Below are positions 48,190-59,880 of a stretch of DNA of 64,000 nt, piece after piece. The translations under genes were made by a program, and so were the position numbers. Origin of the DNA: Uranotaenia lowii (taxonomy: Eukaryota > Arthropoda > Insecta > Diptera > Culicidae); contig NC_073693.1 in the NCBI RefSeq assembly GCF_029784155.1, forward strand, positions 156,302,848 through 156,366,847, written 5' to 3'. The notes under the pieces are model-generated. The model searched no databases. It saw only the letters and a list, made by a program, of their open reading frames with translations, and was not told where the DNA came from. Positions within the stretch are counted from its first letter, which is position 1, and every line of letters begins with the position of its first letter.

Positions 48190-49046
48190 CAAATTCAAAC
48201 ACGTGGTGGACTGCGGAAAGTAGGCGAAAATGGAAAAACGCACATGAGTTTGACGGCTTGCGTACGCTTATAACGCAACGCCGCAAGATTCACGCGTTTT
48301 GGAAGAACGCAAGTAAAGCCGAGCCGAGGTTTTCTTGGTGAGGAAAGACAGTCCACCAAGTCTCTTGGTTTACGGCAGCGATCGAAGGCAGGCCGCCGAG
48401 AGAAGAAGACGAAGCACCAACTAGTCCGAAGAAAACGAGACACAGCGCGTGGCCAGCTTTGATGTGCCCGCCGCCAGCGTGACCGAGCCGAGAGCAGATT
48501 GGTGTGGGTGGCTTTGGTCAGCCGAGGTACGCGCGTAGCCAGTAGCGCGTGCTTGGTTTGCACGTTTAGTCTAACCGGAGAGAGATAGCATCATCCAGCC
48601 AAGAGTGCGTGGTACCGCACTAGTTTTCATCCCATCGCCAAAACCCGAGTTGTGCGCTTAGCCTAAAGCGCGTGGTTGGTCTACCCTAGCCGAGGAGAGA
48701 GGCCGAACCGACCAACCGTGTCGTGAGTGTGGTGCATAGTACCGTACTGCTCATCCCGTCCCATCCAGGCGTCGCCCGACTTGGCGCTCTACCCATTGCG
48801 CCCGAGCGCGACGACTGCCCCGAAGGTCCAGTCAGAAGGTTCCATTCCGCCACCCGTGTGCTTTCCGTCGGAGAATTTGCCAAATAAACCAGCATTAAAA
48901 GGTATTTACTTTTGTTGCAGGAATCCACCCATCCGAAAGCTCCCCCAGCCTAACATACACCCTGAGACCCAGAAACAAAAGAGGTCTGGGCAGCTCCTTC
49001 TGGGTTGACCCGTTCCTGGGAAAAAAGCAAACTTTAAACACGAGAT
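48190..49046 (+). other. probable 5' UTR of the non-LTR retrotransposon
   Basis: This stretch is much richer in G+C than its surroundings, contains no credible frame, and leads into ORF1 of the non-LTR element. It holds imperfect internal repeats (GTGCGTGGTACCGCACTAG and GTGGTGCATAGTACCGTACTG; two TAGCCTAAAGCGCGTGG-like segments), as is common in non-LTR 5' regions. The left limit is a guess from the composition change. Confidence 0.45.
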
Positions 49047-49160
49047 ATGAGTATCGCCGATTCGTTTTCCAGCTGCCTCCCCAAAGTCATGTCGCTTGCT
49101 TCACCTGAAGACGACATATTGATCATCGGTGATTTCAATTTACCAGATATCAAATGGTGT
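49047..49160 (+). pseudogene. displaced endonuclease-domain fragment
   Basis: A short frame from ATG 49047 reads SIADSFSSCLPKVMSLASPE, then DDILIIGDFNLPDIKW. The GDFN motif is the diagnostic catalytic strand of the apurinic endonuclease domain of non-LTR ORF2 proteins. It lies upstream of ORF1, whereas this domain belongs after ORF1. The corresponding piece is missing from the ORF2 start near 50600. It is either a remnant of another copy or evidence of rearrangement. Confidence 0.75.
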
Positions 49161-49272
49161 CCCTCAGTTCCTTCTCAGCCTCGATCGAGACCGGTCGCTT
49201 TTTGTGTTCGGTCCTCGCTAGACAAAGGCTATCGTTTTCTGAACTGAAAAGTTGTAAAGTGATAAAGGCGCG

Positions 49273-50471
49273 ATGATTCCATCGCCGGGTGTAACCCCGG
49301 ATAGGACAATACCGACATGGATGGATCCAAAGAACCTGCATGGACGATTGTACTATTTGACACTGAAAGCCGCAGATGGGCATAAGCTTCCACAAAATCC
49401 GTTTTTGATTGGGAGATCCGGGAGGAAAAATCGATGGCGCGTTCTTCGAGAAGAAAAATGAATGGTATGTTCTAAAGTGTAGGAGTAAAGAACAAGTCAG
49501 GGAACTGGCAAAGCTAACTTATCTGTCCGATGGTACACCTATTGTTGTCGGACGCCATCATAGTCTTAATATTCTAAAGTGTGTCGTTACTTGCCACGAA
49601 GCCAAAGGAATGAATGAAAAAGAGTTGTTGGATGAATTGTCTCCGCAAAAAGTAATAGACGTGCGAAAAATAACTAAGAAAACTCCCGCTGGTATTGTAG
49701 GTACTCCAACGCTGATACTTACTATCAGCAGTACCGTAATACCGGAGTTTATCCACTTTGGATTTCTTCGAGTGCGAACTCGCTTTTATTACCCGTTGCC
49801 GCTACTGTGTAGAAATTGCTTGGGATATGGACATGCTAAGAAAAAATGCACCAGCCCCCTTTCGTGCAAAGTGCAACTGAACAGAACATAACAGTGAGAA
49901 CTGCAAAAATCACCCGTACTGTGGAAACTGCGAAATGGAAGGACACTCACCCATCAATCGATCATGCCTAACCTGGTTAACTGAAACAGCAGCGATCAAA
50001 ATAAGCACCGAGCAATACATCCCGATTGCAGTCGCCCGAAAAATGATCAAGCCAACCAACAGTAAACAACCAACATTCGCCAACGCAGTGAAAACGACGA
50101 ACGAGCACCAACCGAAAACAATAGACAATGCAAATGCGGAAGCACCAGCCGAGCCGAAAACAAACGACGACAAAAAACAACAGCAGCCAACTCAACAGAA
50201 GCGGACAAATCAACAAACTGCAAACCTCAAACCAGCATCTCCCCCTCGGAAAAAGATTACCCCTCAACCCTCACCCGCGCAATCGTCGGATGAGGCAGAT
50301 GATCGCAGCAAAACCAATGAATCCCCCAGTTCCCGATCGAGGGAACAGTTGATTTTGAAATCTCCTATTCCTACCGCTCGCCCTCTTCCCTCTCCTTGCC
50401 CCTTCCAACCACCCCCTAGTCTTAAGAAAACCACTGACCCTCGGCCTACTAAAACTCAGTCTAAAAAGTAA
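49273..50471 (+). pseudogene. non-LTR retrotransposon ORF1 (gag-like, zinc knuckles)
   Basis: ORF1 proteins coat element RNA and act as nucleic-acid chaperones. The frame begins at ATG 49273, shifts near 49425 into the frame from 49409, and shifts again near 49890 into the frame ending at 50471, so it is not intact. The middle (PTLILTISSTVIPEFIHFGF, then RVRTRFYYPLP) is typical of gag-like proteins of the I/Jockey-type non-LTR group. A CCHC zinc knuckle, CRNCLGYGHAKKKC, starts near 49808; a second (CGNCEMEGHSPINRSC) spans 49920-49970. The C-terminus is basic and rich in Pro, Gln, Thr and Lys (about 50020-50471). Placement directly before an EN-RT region supports the call. The exact clade is not resolved. 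Confidence 0.82.
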
Positions 50472-50589
50472 ATGGCCTAATAAATATTATTTGAATAAAA
50501 AAAAATGTGGTGTCCCTTTCAAGGCGGATTTTGATATCCTGACCCAGCTCGTTTCTCATTCTCGGCACTTTCCGAAATTATTTTTACTC

Positions 50590-51374
50590 CTTAAGCACAG
50601 CCACTCTCCGTCAGATCAATTGCGTCGAAAATGAAAACGGACGTATGCTTGATCTATGTTTCGTGAATGAAGGAATTAGAATGCCGACAATTGAACTAGC
50701 TCCTGTGCTTTTGGTCAAATTGGTTCGTCATCCTCCAGCTTTGCTCATCTCCATTGAAGTTTCCAGCTTAAATATTTCTTCTGGAAAACCAGCTGCATTC
50801 TATCTCGATTATAAAAACGCAGACTTTCAAGCTATCTCTGATGTGTTAGATTCTGTAGACTGGGAATCCGAGCTTGCACTATCTGATCCTAATGCCGCGG
50901 CTGAAACTTTTTCACATGACATCAATTACATTATTGATCATCATGTTCCTAAACGTTTAGTGAATGAAAATTCAAGAGCTCCCTGGATCACCAAAGAATT
51001 ACGCCACATGAAAACTTTAAAATGCAAAGTTTTCCGCTATTGTAATAGGCACAAATCACAAGGCGTTAAAGGCCATTATCGTAAACTTAATTCTGCGTAT
51101 AAAAAAGCTAGAAGCCGATGCTATAGGAACTATCTGACGCGACTGCAACGTTACTTCAAGAAACGTCCCAAATCGTTTTTGAAACATATCAAGGAGTACC
51201 GGAGTGAGTCTGGACTCCCAACTTATATGTTCCTGGATGACGAAACGGCTTGTTTGATATTTGTAATCTGCTCGCTAAAAAATTTCTAGTGTTTTCACTA
51301 ATGAACCAATCTATGTAGATCAAATAGTTAAGAAATGTCCCTTCTCTGAACTTTTCTCTAAACAACATTGCCAT
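50590..51374 (+). pseudogene. non-LTR ORF2, endonuclease C-terminus and linker
   Basis: An open segment through ATG 50645 reads ATLRQINCVENENGRMLDLC, the end of the endonuclease domain. About 200 residues of EN-RT linker follow (VDWESELALSDPNAAAETFS, APWITKELRHMKTLKCKVF, KARSRCYRNYLTRLQ). The frame slips near 51250 and is interrupted at 51375 by the hAT transposon. The endonuclease N-terminus is missing here. ORF2 resumes at 55500 after the insertion. Confidence 0.82.
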
Positions 51375-54300
51375 CAGTCTTGAAAAATCTCATATTCATT
51401 TACCTGACAGCACCAAATATTGAGAAAACATCTCAGTCACCCAACTATTTCCCGCGGTTAATGATAAAAAAACAGAAGGCGCGTTCATGAAATCGCCTAT
51501 CCATCATGTTCGAAGAATTTTTTTTCAGTTACTTCCACACTCATTCGTAAGTTGTTTTGATTGAAAATGAATACCTTCGGTAATCGTTTTCATGGTGATC
51601 CGAGTGAAAGTGAAATACGGAAAAAAACATTCCTAGAAATATCAGCTGCTGATATTGTTTGCATAGTTTTCCAAAGCGCTTCAACCAAATCTTCACAGGC
51701 ACATGTTCGGACTTGAAATTTTCTTACCAAATGAGATTTCTCATATACCATTTTTCTGAGGAATTGAATGGAGACTGTTTGAGCCACCACAGGCTTTGGG
51801 AAATGGAGTTATGGCTTAGATATGGCTTCAGAAGAAAGATGTTCGGACTTGAAAATTTTGAACAAATTGGGACGTATCTTGTTTGATTTTTTTCGGAAAT
51901 TTAAAAAAGCCTATTTGAGTCACCACACCCTTTGGAAAATGGAGAGATGGCTAATGAAAGTTAGTCGGTCAATGAAGAAGGTATCAAAATGATAACAATT
52001 GTTCAGTTCATTTTGCTTTGAAAAAGAAAAGCGATTTTAATTCTAATTTCCCATTTTTAACCCAAAATTCACACTCGTCTGGTTACAAAAAAAGTAAAAT
52101 TTAATAAAATGTGAGTGAAACAATACCGCAGTTTTCATTTTTGATAAATTTATCAGAAGACCAATTTCAAATTTTGAAGTATAAAATTTAAAATTCAATA
52201 TTTTTGAAGAAAAAATCCAAGTTCAGAATTTGGTATCATAATCAGAGCCTTAATTTTTAGTTTTTAGCCCTGCACTTACTCAAAGTATAAAACAAGAAAC
52301 TTTATGTTATTATTTATTTACATAAAATTTATGTTAAAATCTTCAATAAAAGCTTGAATTTCAAATATTTTGTTCAAAATTTAAATAAAGAAGGTAAATT
52401 TACGAGTACTTTAGGAGCGTTACAAAATCAAAGATCAAAATTTTCAAAAAAAAAAAAGATTTAAATGGTTAACTGTAGGGAATGGGGGTTAGTCCACAGT
52501 TCACAATAATGACAAAGAAAATTTAGAAATCAGAATTTATTTTAAAAATTGTCTTTATAAAATCTCTGAAGTTCTAATTACTTTTTGAATTATTAATCAA
52601 TAGAAATCAATAGATATTTTTAAATTTGTTGACATAATGTCCTTTTAAGAGGTATTTCTAATTATTTCAGATACTATGAGGTAGACGTCTGTTAAATATT
52701 TAGTTAAATCAAAAATAATCTAACGACAAGTAGGGATAGTTTTTCTTAATCTTGATCTTGGCTTGGGTGATGATGGTTTCCAATATTGAAAAAAAAAACT
52801 GTGCAATTATCATGTGCTCCAAAAAAAATATGTATTTGATTAAAATAATGAATCTTATTTTAATAATGCAAATAAATTAAGACTTGTTCAACGATTAAGA
52901 TCTTTCCAATTATAAGCTGAGGAAATTGCTTCTTGGAACAAATCTTTGTTCAGCTTAACCATCAAAATATTGCTTAAGGTATTTTCTCCAAGATTTGTTC
53001 GACGGTTAGTTAAAATGAGACCAAGGGCACTAAATGATCTCTCCACAGAAACCTGATTGGAAGGAGTCGCCAGTACCACCATGGCCACTGCATACAGCTC
53101 TGGGTGCGTCGTTTTCCGACTAACCCAGTGATTCCAAATGTCAAAACTGTGGTTTTGTCGAGGCTCTAAATCTAGTGATTGCAGTTGTTGTAAAAACTTC
53201 GTTTCACTACTGCTTTCCGTATCCACAGATCCTCCAAACATATCGGTGAGATATGCGTCGAAATCATCGTTGTTTTCGGATTCGATGAAAGCTTCGTTAG
53301 TCATGTTTGGGGTTAATGACGTCGACTGGAGTTGTCGAATCCGCTGCCACGTTTCGTTGATGTACCCCTGAAAAAGATTATACAAAAATTGTGTTTCATA
53401 AAATATCATACATTGTACTATCAACCTTGACTACATATAAGATTTTGAATATAGAAACATGGAAGTATTAATCTGAGTTTGAAAATTTAATATATTGATA
53501 AATCATACCTGGATTTCAACTTTCTCCTGAGGTGAGAAAAATGTAGATCCATGGTAGTTTATTCGTGGATCCAGGTAAAGGGAAATCTTAAAAGCTCTTG
53601 AGTTCCTTAGAGCTGATAACCGCGTCTTTAACGAGTTGAGTAAAGCAGGGACAAATGAGTTCTCCGTGCATTTACGAACCTCGCTCATTGCCATTAACCA
53701 AGCAATATAAAAGTCGGACAGCGAAACATGATGCTCCTGCATTTTTTTTGTACACAGGTACAAAGGTTTAAAAGCGTCGTAATAGCTGTCGACGAAACTC
53801 CAATGATTTGAGAGATCTATAATATTAAAGGAAGAAATATTACGAACAATTTAGGCATGACCCGATTTGTTTCACTTACCGAGCTCCGGAAACTGAATAG
53901 CCAGCTGCTCAAAAAACGATTTTTGGGAATGGAAGGACTGAACCATCTCAAAAATTCCTCCCCATCGAGTTTGGCTCCAGATCGGAGGATGTGATGCCCC
54001 ATGGTGATCAAAGTTGGTTTTATATTTGATATTTTTCACCTTTTTTGCCAGATCGGTCAAACTGCTGACCTTAGGGTGCGATTTATCAACAACGTCTAGA
54101 ATAGCTAACTGCAGAGTATGTACTGCGCATCTAACAAGATTGATTCGCTCTTGCAGCTCTGCAGTCAGCGCAGCCGTTATGTCAAATTGGGGTTCGAGGT
54201 CGTCCATATCGTCATCTTCCAATGTCTCAATGATTGCTATTTGTAATTCATTTTGGAGCTTTTTGACTGCTGCCAACATGTTGGCCCCGTTGTCGACAGT

Positions 54301-55491
54301 GACGGACCAAATATGGTCAACGGGAACATTATATTCGGCCAACAAATCTAGTATTTTAGATGACAATACCGATGCAGTTTGTCTCTCCTTCACGTGAACC
54401 ATACCTACAAAAATAAAAATTCAATTAAATTTTTGCATGAAATCTTTCTCAATATTTTCTCAATATTCTTAATATTTTTAATTTTTCGCTACTGGTCCAA
54501 TTACATATGAAATAAAAGGTTTAAAAGCTCTAAGTGTAAAGCAATAGAGACATAAATTTAAAAAAAAGGATGGAAAATGTAAAAACTTACCGAGTGTTCG
54601 AATTACCACTTTGTCCCGCAAGGCGTACTGCACATTGACACCCAGAAGATGACGATTGTGGCACGATGCAGCATCAACCTTCAAGCTGATAAGTCTATCC
54701 TTCATCTCAATCTTGATAATCTCCTTCACTCGCGATGACATTATTCGAAGGTGATCCTTGATGGTTTCACGGTTCAATGTGCAACCTACTGCTGCACAAA
54801 TTGGGTTTAACAATAACCGGAAACCTTCCCACTCGAAACACGATAATGGTAAACTATTTTCGGTCACGAGTTTCACAACAGCTTCGATCAGAAGCTGTTG
54901 GTCGATAGCAATCGGACGTTTTGCGACAACGCGTGATCGTTTTTCTTGTGGTTCACAGTCGTTCAATAGTCCTTTAGAATTAGCCATCTTGCTGTGCTTC
55001 GTGCGGAAGTGGCGTATCATATTCCCAGGATCATACTTATCCTGGGAATAAATACAGTCACTAGCTGGGACGATGTTACATGCTGCCTTCTGGTCTTTAA
55101 AAACGACACAAGAATTTGCGATGTCTGTCAGGGTGCGTTTTCTGGTGTTTGAAGCCATTTTTTCACAACTGAAAATTTCACCTAAGTTGGTGAAAGACTG
55201 ACTGACGGATTCAAAATTTTCATTGACTTCTTGGATGAACTGAGAAAGGCTGAGATGAACATTCAAAAAGAAGGACACCATTATGACAGCGATACGTAAA
55301 CTCTGTCGGTGCACGTTCATTGCTAATGAGAGCGATGAAGAAAATGTAAAAACAAAACAGATAATGAACCCTCTGTCAGACTATTGAAGGTACATTGAGA
55401 AAAGGAAAAATGTAGTAGTCGTTTGTTTTTGCTTGACTGAAGAATTTATTTTTTCGTTTTCAAAAGGTTGCATTGAAATTTTTCAAGACTG
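51375..55491 (-). mobile_element. complete hAT transposon, 4117 bp, perfect 8-bp TSD
   Basis: ATTGCCAT is duplicated at 51367-51374 and 55492-55499. The inverted ends are CAGTCTTGAAAAATCTCAT and CAGTCTTGAAAAATTTCAA (first 14 bases identical). The host non-LTR frame can be followed across the empty site. The element carries one complete transposase gene on the minus strand (52888-55158) and about 1.5 kb of 3' non-coding DNA. That DNA includes two related ~110-bp direct repeats (about 51704-51812 and 51840-51952, both with GTTCGGACTTGAAA and GAGAGATGGCT-like ends). Confidence 0.92.
52888..55158 (-). CDS. hAT transposase, four exons, uninterrupted
   Basis: Cut-and-paste DDE/RNase H-like transposase. 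Exons (minus strand): 55158-54591, 54404-53880, 53816-53509 and 53367-52888. All introns have GT-AG ends and the joined frame (1881 nt, 626 residues) has no stop. Residues 17-57 resemble a BED-type zinc finger with the HFRTKH His pair, but the Cys pair is atypical (C27 and C35). Catalytic Asp candidates are D162 in LKVDAASCH and D227 in SVTVDNGANM. The catalytic Glu candidate is E576 in SVERSFSA, within the C-terminal hAT dimerisation region. The spacing resembles Hermes (D180, D248, E572). An in-frame upstream ATG at 55320 would add 54 residues; 55158 was chosen because the finger follows it directly. Domestication is possible but the intact element argues against it. Confidence 0.9.
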
Positions 55492-55499
55492 ATTGCCAT

Positions 55500-56926
55500 A
55501 GAAGAGGAAACCATTTTGAAGGTGACTACTAAAATGGAAAACTCCCTTTCCTCGGGCCCGGACGGAATACCTGACACATTTTTGAAACGCTGCATGCCTC
55601 ATTTATTGTTTCCTATTAAACGAATATTCCAAGCATCGCTGGACTAAGCTGTCTATTCTTCGCTGTGGAAGGACGCTTAGATGTTCCCTGTGCACAAAAA
55701 GGGGACAGAAGGGACGTGAATAACTACAGAGGAAGTTCCGCCTTATGCGCAATTAAAAAATTGTTCGAACTGTTAATCCTGGAGCCCATTTTCTTCAGTT
55801 TTACAGCAGATATCCAAACCGACGCTATCTGCACAGATTTGTCCGCCGCCTTTGACAAGGTTAATCATGCAACTGCTATTGCAAAACTCGTACGTCTTGG
55901 AATCTGCGGTTATCTTTTGAAGTGGTTCCGTAGCTACCTGATCGGAAGAAAACTGACCGTTCGAACTAAGGATTCGTATTCCAGACAATTCCCTGCTACT
56001 TCCGGGGTTTCACAAGGAAGCCATCTAGACCGCTTGTTTCTTATTTATTTTAATGACGCTCTTCTACTGTTTGACGGACCAAAACTCGCCTACGCTGATG
56101 ATCTGAAATTGTTCAACGCAATCAAAGGCCCCGAAGACACTGCTTCACTACAAAGACAATTCGTTCTTTTCGCTACCTGGTGCAACAACAACTGCCTAGC
56201 TTTGAACCGCAATAAATGTTCCGTCATAACTTTTTCATGCAAAAGGCATCCTATTTCCGCCGTTTATTTCCTTTCGGACCACTTAATTGCTCGTGTGAAC
56301 CACATCAAGGACTTAGGTGTGATTCTTAATCAAAAACTTGAATTCAACACACATACAAACTATATAGTGGATAAACTTTCTCGATGTTTAGGCTTTATTT
56401 ACCGCGTGACGATGGACTTCAGAGGTGTAAACTGCTTGAAATCCTCTGCTGCAGCCTCGTTCGCTTCATCCTGAAATATGCATCGGCAGCTTGGAGCCCC
56501 TCCTTTCAGAATGGCGCTGATCGGATCGAAGCATTGCAACGACGTTTTATGCGGTATGCTCTACGCCATTTGAACTGGTCCGATCCGTTCCACCTTCCAA
56601 GCTACGAGAACCGCTGCGGCCTCATTGGCCTAGACATGTTACAAGCTCGTCGAGCAGTCACAAGGGCCTTGTTTGTCTTCGACATATTAACATCGAAAAT
56701 TGACTGTCCTTTGCTTCTGGAATCAATCGACTTTAGTGTCCGACCTCAAGGACTACGGAACCGGATTTTACAGCTCTACGTTCCCCTTCATCAAAACAAC
56801 TACGGGGCAAATAGTGCATTGATCGGTGTGATCAGGACGTTTAACCGTTACTCTGAACACTTTGATTCCAGGACATCGAGGGATTTTTTTAGAAGAAAAA
56901 TTTTAATAGCGTTAAGGTCTAGGTAG
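55500..56926 (+). pseudogene. non-LTR ORF2, reverse transcriptase and C-terminal region
   Basis: Continues ORF2 after the hAT. Recognisable RT blocks: MENSLSSGPDGIPDTFLKR near 55530, KKGDRRDVNNYRG near 55697, TDLSAAFDKVNHATAIAKL (block A) near 55838, TSGVSQGSHL near 56000, the catalytic YADD at 56091-56102 and KDLGVILNQKLEF near 56310. The C-terminal part continues in another frame (ALQRRFMRYALRHL, PQGLRNRILQLYVPLHQNNYGANSA) to the stop near 56926. Defects: an in-frame stop near 55645, a frameshift near 55660, loss of about 45 residues after block 0 near 55800, and a frameshift near 56420. It copies element RNA at the nicked target. It belongs to the I/Jockey-like assemblage; the exact clade is uncertain. 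Confidence 0.9.
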
Positions 56927-56953
56927 TTTGTGTAAACTTTGTTTTATAATTGA

Positions 56954-59880
56954 CTAGCTGACCCGGTGTGCATTGCTACACCTTGAAAAAATAAATGTAA
57001 TTTGTGAAAATTTATTCAAATTTAGATTTTTGTAAACATTTTTTATTAATCAAACCTCATCATGGTTTAGAACCAACAACTTTGAAATGAGAGCTGCAGC
57101 TGGAGTTCCGAATTGCAATTCAAAGATGGTATATATCATTTACTGAAGCTTGATCTCTAAACTTGTTTAAGATCTGAAATTTGAACTCTGTTTTTGAAGC
57201 TTCATAATGACTCAAATAATGCCAATATTTATGGATTTTCCACCTTTTTCCCAAAGTGGGAAGTTATGAAGTTCCATAAAAACCTTTGTCACATCTATTT
57301 TTAAGTTATGCCAAATATCCGTACCCAAAAAACCCCTCTTTTAAAATATGGTCCCTTCTTTGAAAAGCTCTTTATCTTTAACTTACATGAGAGCTCCCCC
57401 ATCTTTTCCAATTTTGCCCCCACTGCTTGAAGAAGGTAGGCTGATTCACCTAGCTCGAGTTTACGTAAATTTCTTATTGAAAGAAAAAGATTCGCATATT
57501 GGAATTTATTGCACATTGTACTTTATGGAAACAGATTTGTGAAAACCGATCAATAGCGTGAATCGGGACAGTTTTTTTAGTATATTCCTAAAATTCTGTA
57601 CTATGAGCTCTACCAGCCCCTGTTTAGCTTTAGATGATGTATTCTTTGGAGTTAAAAAAATAAGCTATATAAATTTAAAAAAAACGATGAAAAGGATTTT
57701 TAATAACCATTTTCAAACAGCTTTTTTCACCATCCTCGCCCTTCGAAGCAGTCTGAATATCTATCCTTTTTGCGCCAAAATTACGTTAGAAAAATGTTTC
57801 GCCATATGCCAAATTCGTGGACATGAGACATTATAGTTTGAAGTTCTCCCAAACAACACCATCATGGTATGAAAATTATCGATTTTATACAGTGCAAATT
57901 TCGTTTTTTTAATAAATTTATTAAAACAAAAAATATCTGTTGCATCAATAAATAATTTCTCCGCGTTTTTTATTTTCTCTTTGAAAGTCAAATATTAAAA
58001 AATGATGGCCAAAACAAATTCCTAAGTTAACATTTGTCCCGTATATTGGGGTAAGTGTAAATGCAAAGCTTATTTTCAGATGCGTCAGAGTAATGGCTTC
58101 AAAATGGATTTAATACTTATGTATATCTGTTTGTTTGTTTTATCAAGTTTCATTGATATATCTGCAGTATTCCAGCAGTATAAATTTATGTTTGTTATTC
58201 CACTTTTAACGAATGCTGTGCAAAGCAAATGACCTTCATTTACAAAGACATTTAAGAATTTTTAATATCCGCTTCAGTTTCATCATTCGGAATACCCCTT
58301 CTGGTCTTTCCAACAAATTGAATTATTTTGAAGATGAATTTCGTAAAAGTTCGACGTTTGCCCTTGCCCTACCGTGTAAGTTGACAGGAGAGAATATTGT
58401 TTTCAACACTTTAAAAGTATACTAAAAATTTCTCATAAAAATTTTGCTTCCAATTGAATATCAGTTTCAAAGTCTCACTTTTCAAAAAAGAAGCGGATCA
58501 TAAGTCTTTTATGCAGCCATGTAACAAAAAACACTTTTCATGTTTAGTACGTACTTGAATTGGTATGTAAGCAAAAAGTACGATGTTTTTTTTTAGAATT
58601 CAAGTTCCTTGAATGAAAATTCTTCTGGAAAATGAATTCCCTCGCTTTTGGTGAATAAAAATCATTTTATTTCACTGATACCTTTCACTTATGAACACGT
58701 CAGTCTTATCTTATCTAATTTAAAGAAAAGGCCCTTGATCAGTTCATGTGTCGGATCGGGTTTTTTTTATCTTCTTTTTCAGTTAAGTACATTTTTACAT
58801 GTTCAACAAAATGTTTCTGATCTACCTCTGTAGAAAACATCTTATTCATATTTCTGTTGTCAATGTGATTCAAAAATAGCCTTGTAGGCGAAATGGGTTA
58901 AAAAATTGTATGTAAATTCTTTACTTTCAGTATTTTTTTTCAATTGTCCGCAAAGTGTCATGCCATTATATCATTAGCATCAGAACTAAATTTATATTTT
59001 TTAGAAAACAAATGCTATATGGACATCAAATATAGAAATATTTTTGCAAATCTTTCAATTGCATTTGATTCGATTGATAAAATACCAATTCGTGTCACAT
59101 CTAGACGTCATTTATTTCCACGTGCTGTGTACAATTGAGCAAGAAAAAACACATCTAGGTTGCATATCGCCCCCACGTGCATAAGAAATATAGGTACTTT
59201 GTTGAGAAACAGGCGCCTGATTATTAAAGTTTTCCAGCAATCAATGAACGAACAGTATGATTTGGTTACCACCTATCCACTTGCGACGACGTTTGCTTGG
59301 CCATAGAGACGAAAAACAAACCCCTCAAAGAAAAGAAAATCTCTAAAGAAGGATTCCAAGACTTTTCATTTTCAGATTTTCGCAAAAATAATGTATATGT
59401 TTTATTCGATCGGCAAAATGTCAATCTGGATCACATCTAGGCGTCATTCATAACCATGTGCTGTACAAATGAGCTAGAAATCAAGTAGAAAAAAATCACA
59501 TCAAGGCTTCATATCGCCACCACTTGCATTGAAAATATGCTTGGTTGAGAAATACGCGCCAAAATATTCCCACTGATCAGTATGCTATGCCATGGCTACA
59601 ATCCTCACGCGACGCCTCGACCATGGAGACGAAAAACAAACCGCCCAAAGGAAAAAAAATCTCAAGAAAATGGATGTCATGACTTTAATTTGTTTCGAAA
59701 AACTACAAATTTTGTATGGAAGCCCCCCCTCCCTACAGTCGGAGCGGTTTGTAACTATTATAGAAACCATCCCCGGCCCCAAAAACCCTCAGATGCCAAG
59801 TTTCACGGTGATCGGTTCAGTAGTTTCCGAGTCTATAGGGAACAGACAGACAGACAAACATTCATTTTTATATATATAGA
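56954..59880 (-). mobile_element. Helitron (non-autonomous), probably in the non-LTR 3' UTR
   Basis: The minus strand starts A|TCTATATATATAAAAATG at 59880 and ends CTAG|T at 56954, with a GGTGT...ACACC hairpin before GGGTCAGCTAG. Insertion is between A and T. A segment of about 345 bp is duplicated in tandem (about 59085-59340 and 59430-59680, each with CACATCTAGRCGTCATT and GAGACGAAAAACAAACC). No Rep/helicase frame is seen. The element starts 28 bp after the RT stop codon. Confidence 0.78.

Noticed and set aside
48195..48563. 122-codon minus-strand frame in G+C-rich DNA
   Set aside because: Better explained as the antisense of the non-LTR 5' UTR; Arg/Ser-rich composition follows from base composition.
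54014..54397. 127-codon + strand frame
   Set aside because: Exact antisense of hAT transposase exon 2.
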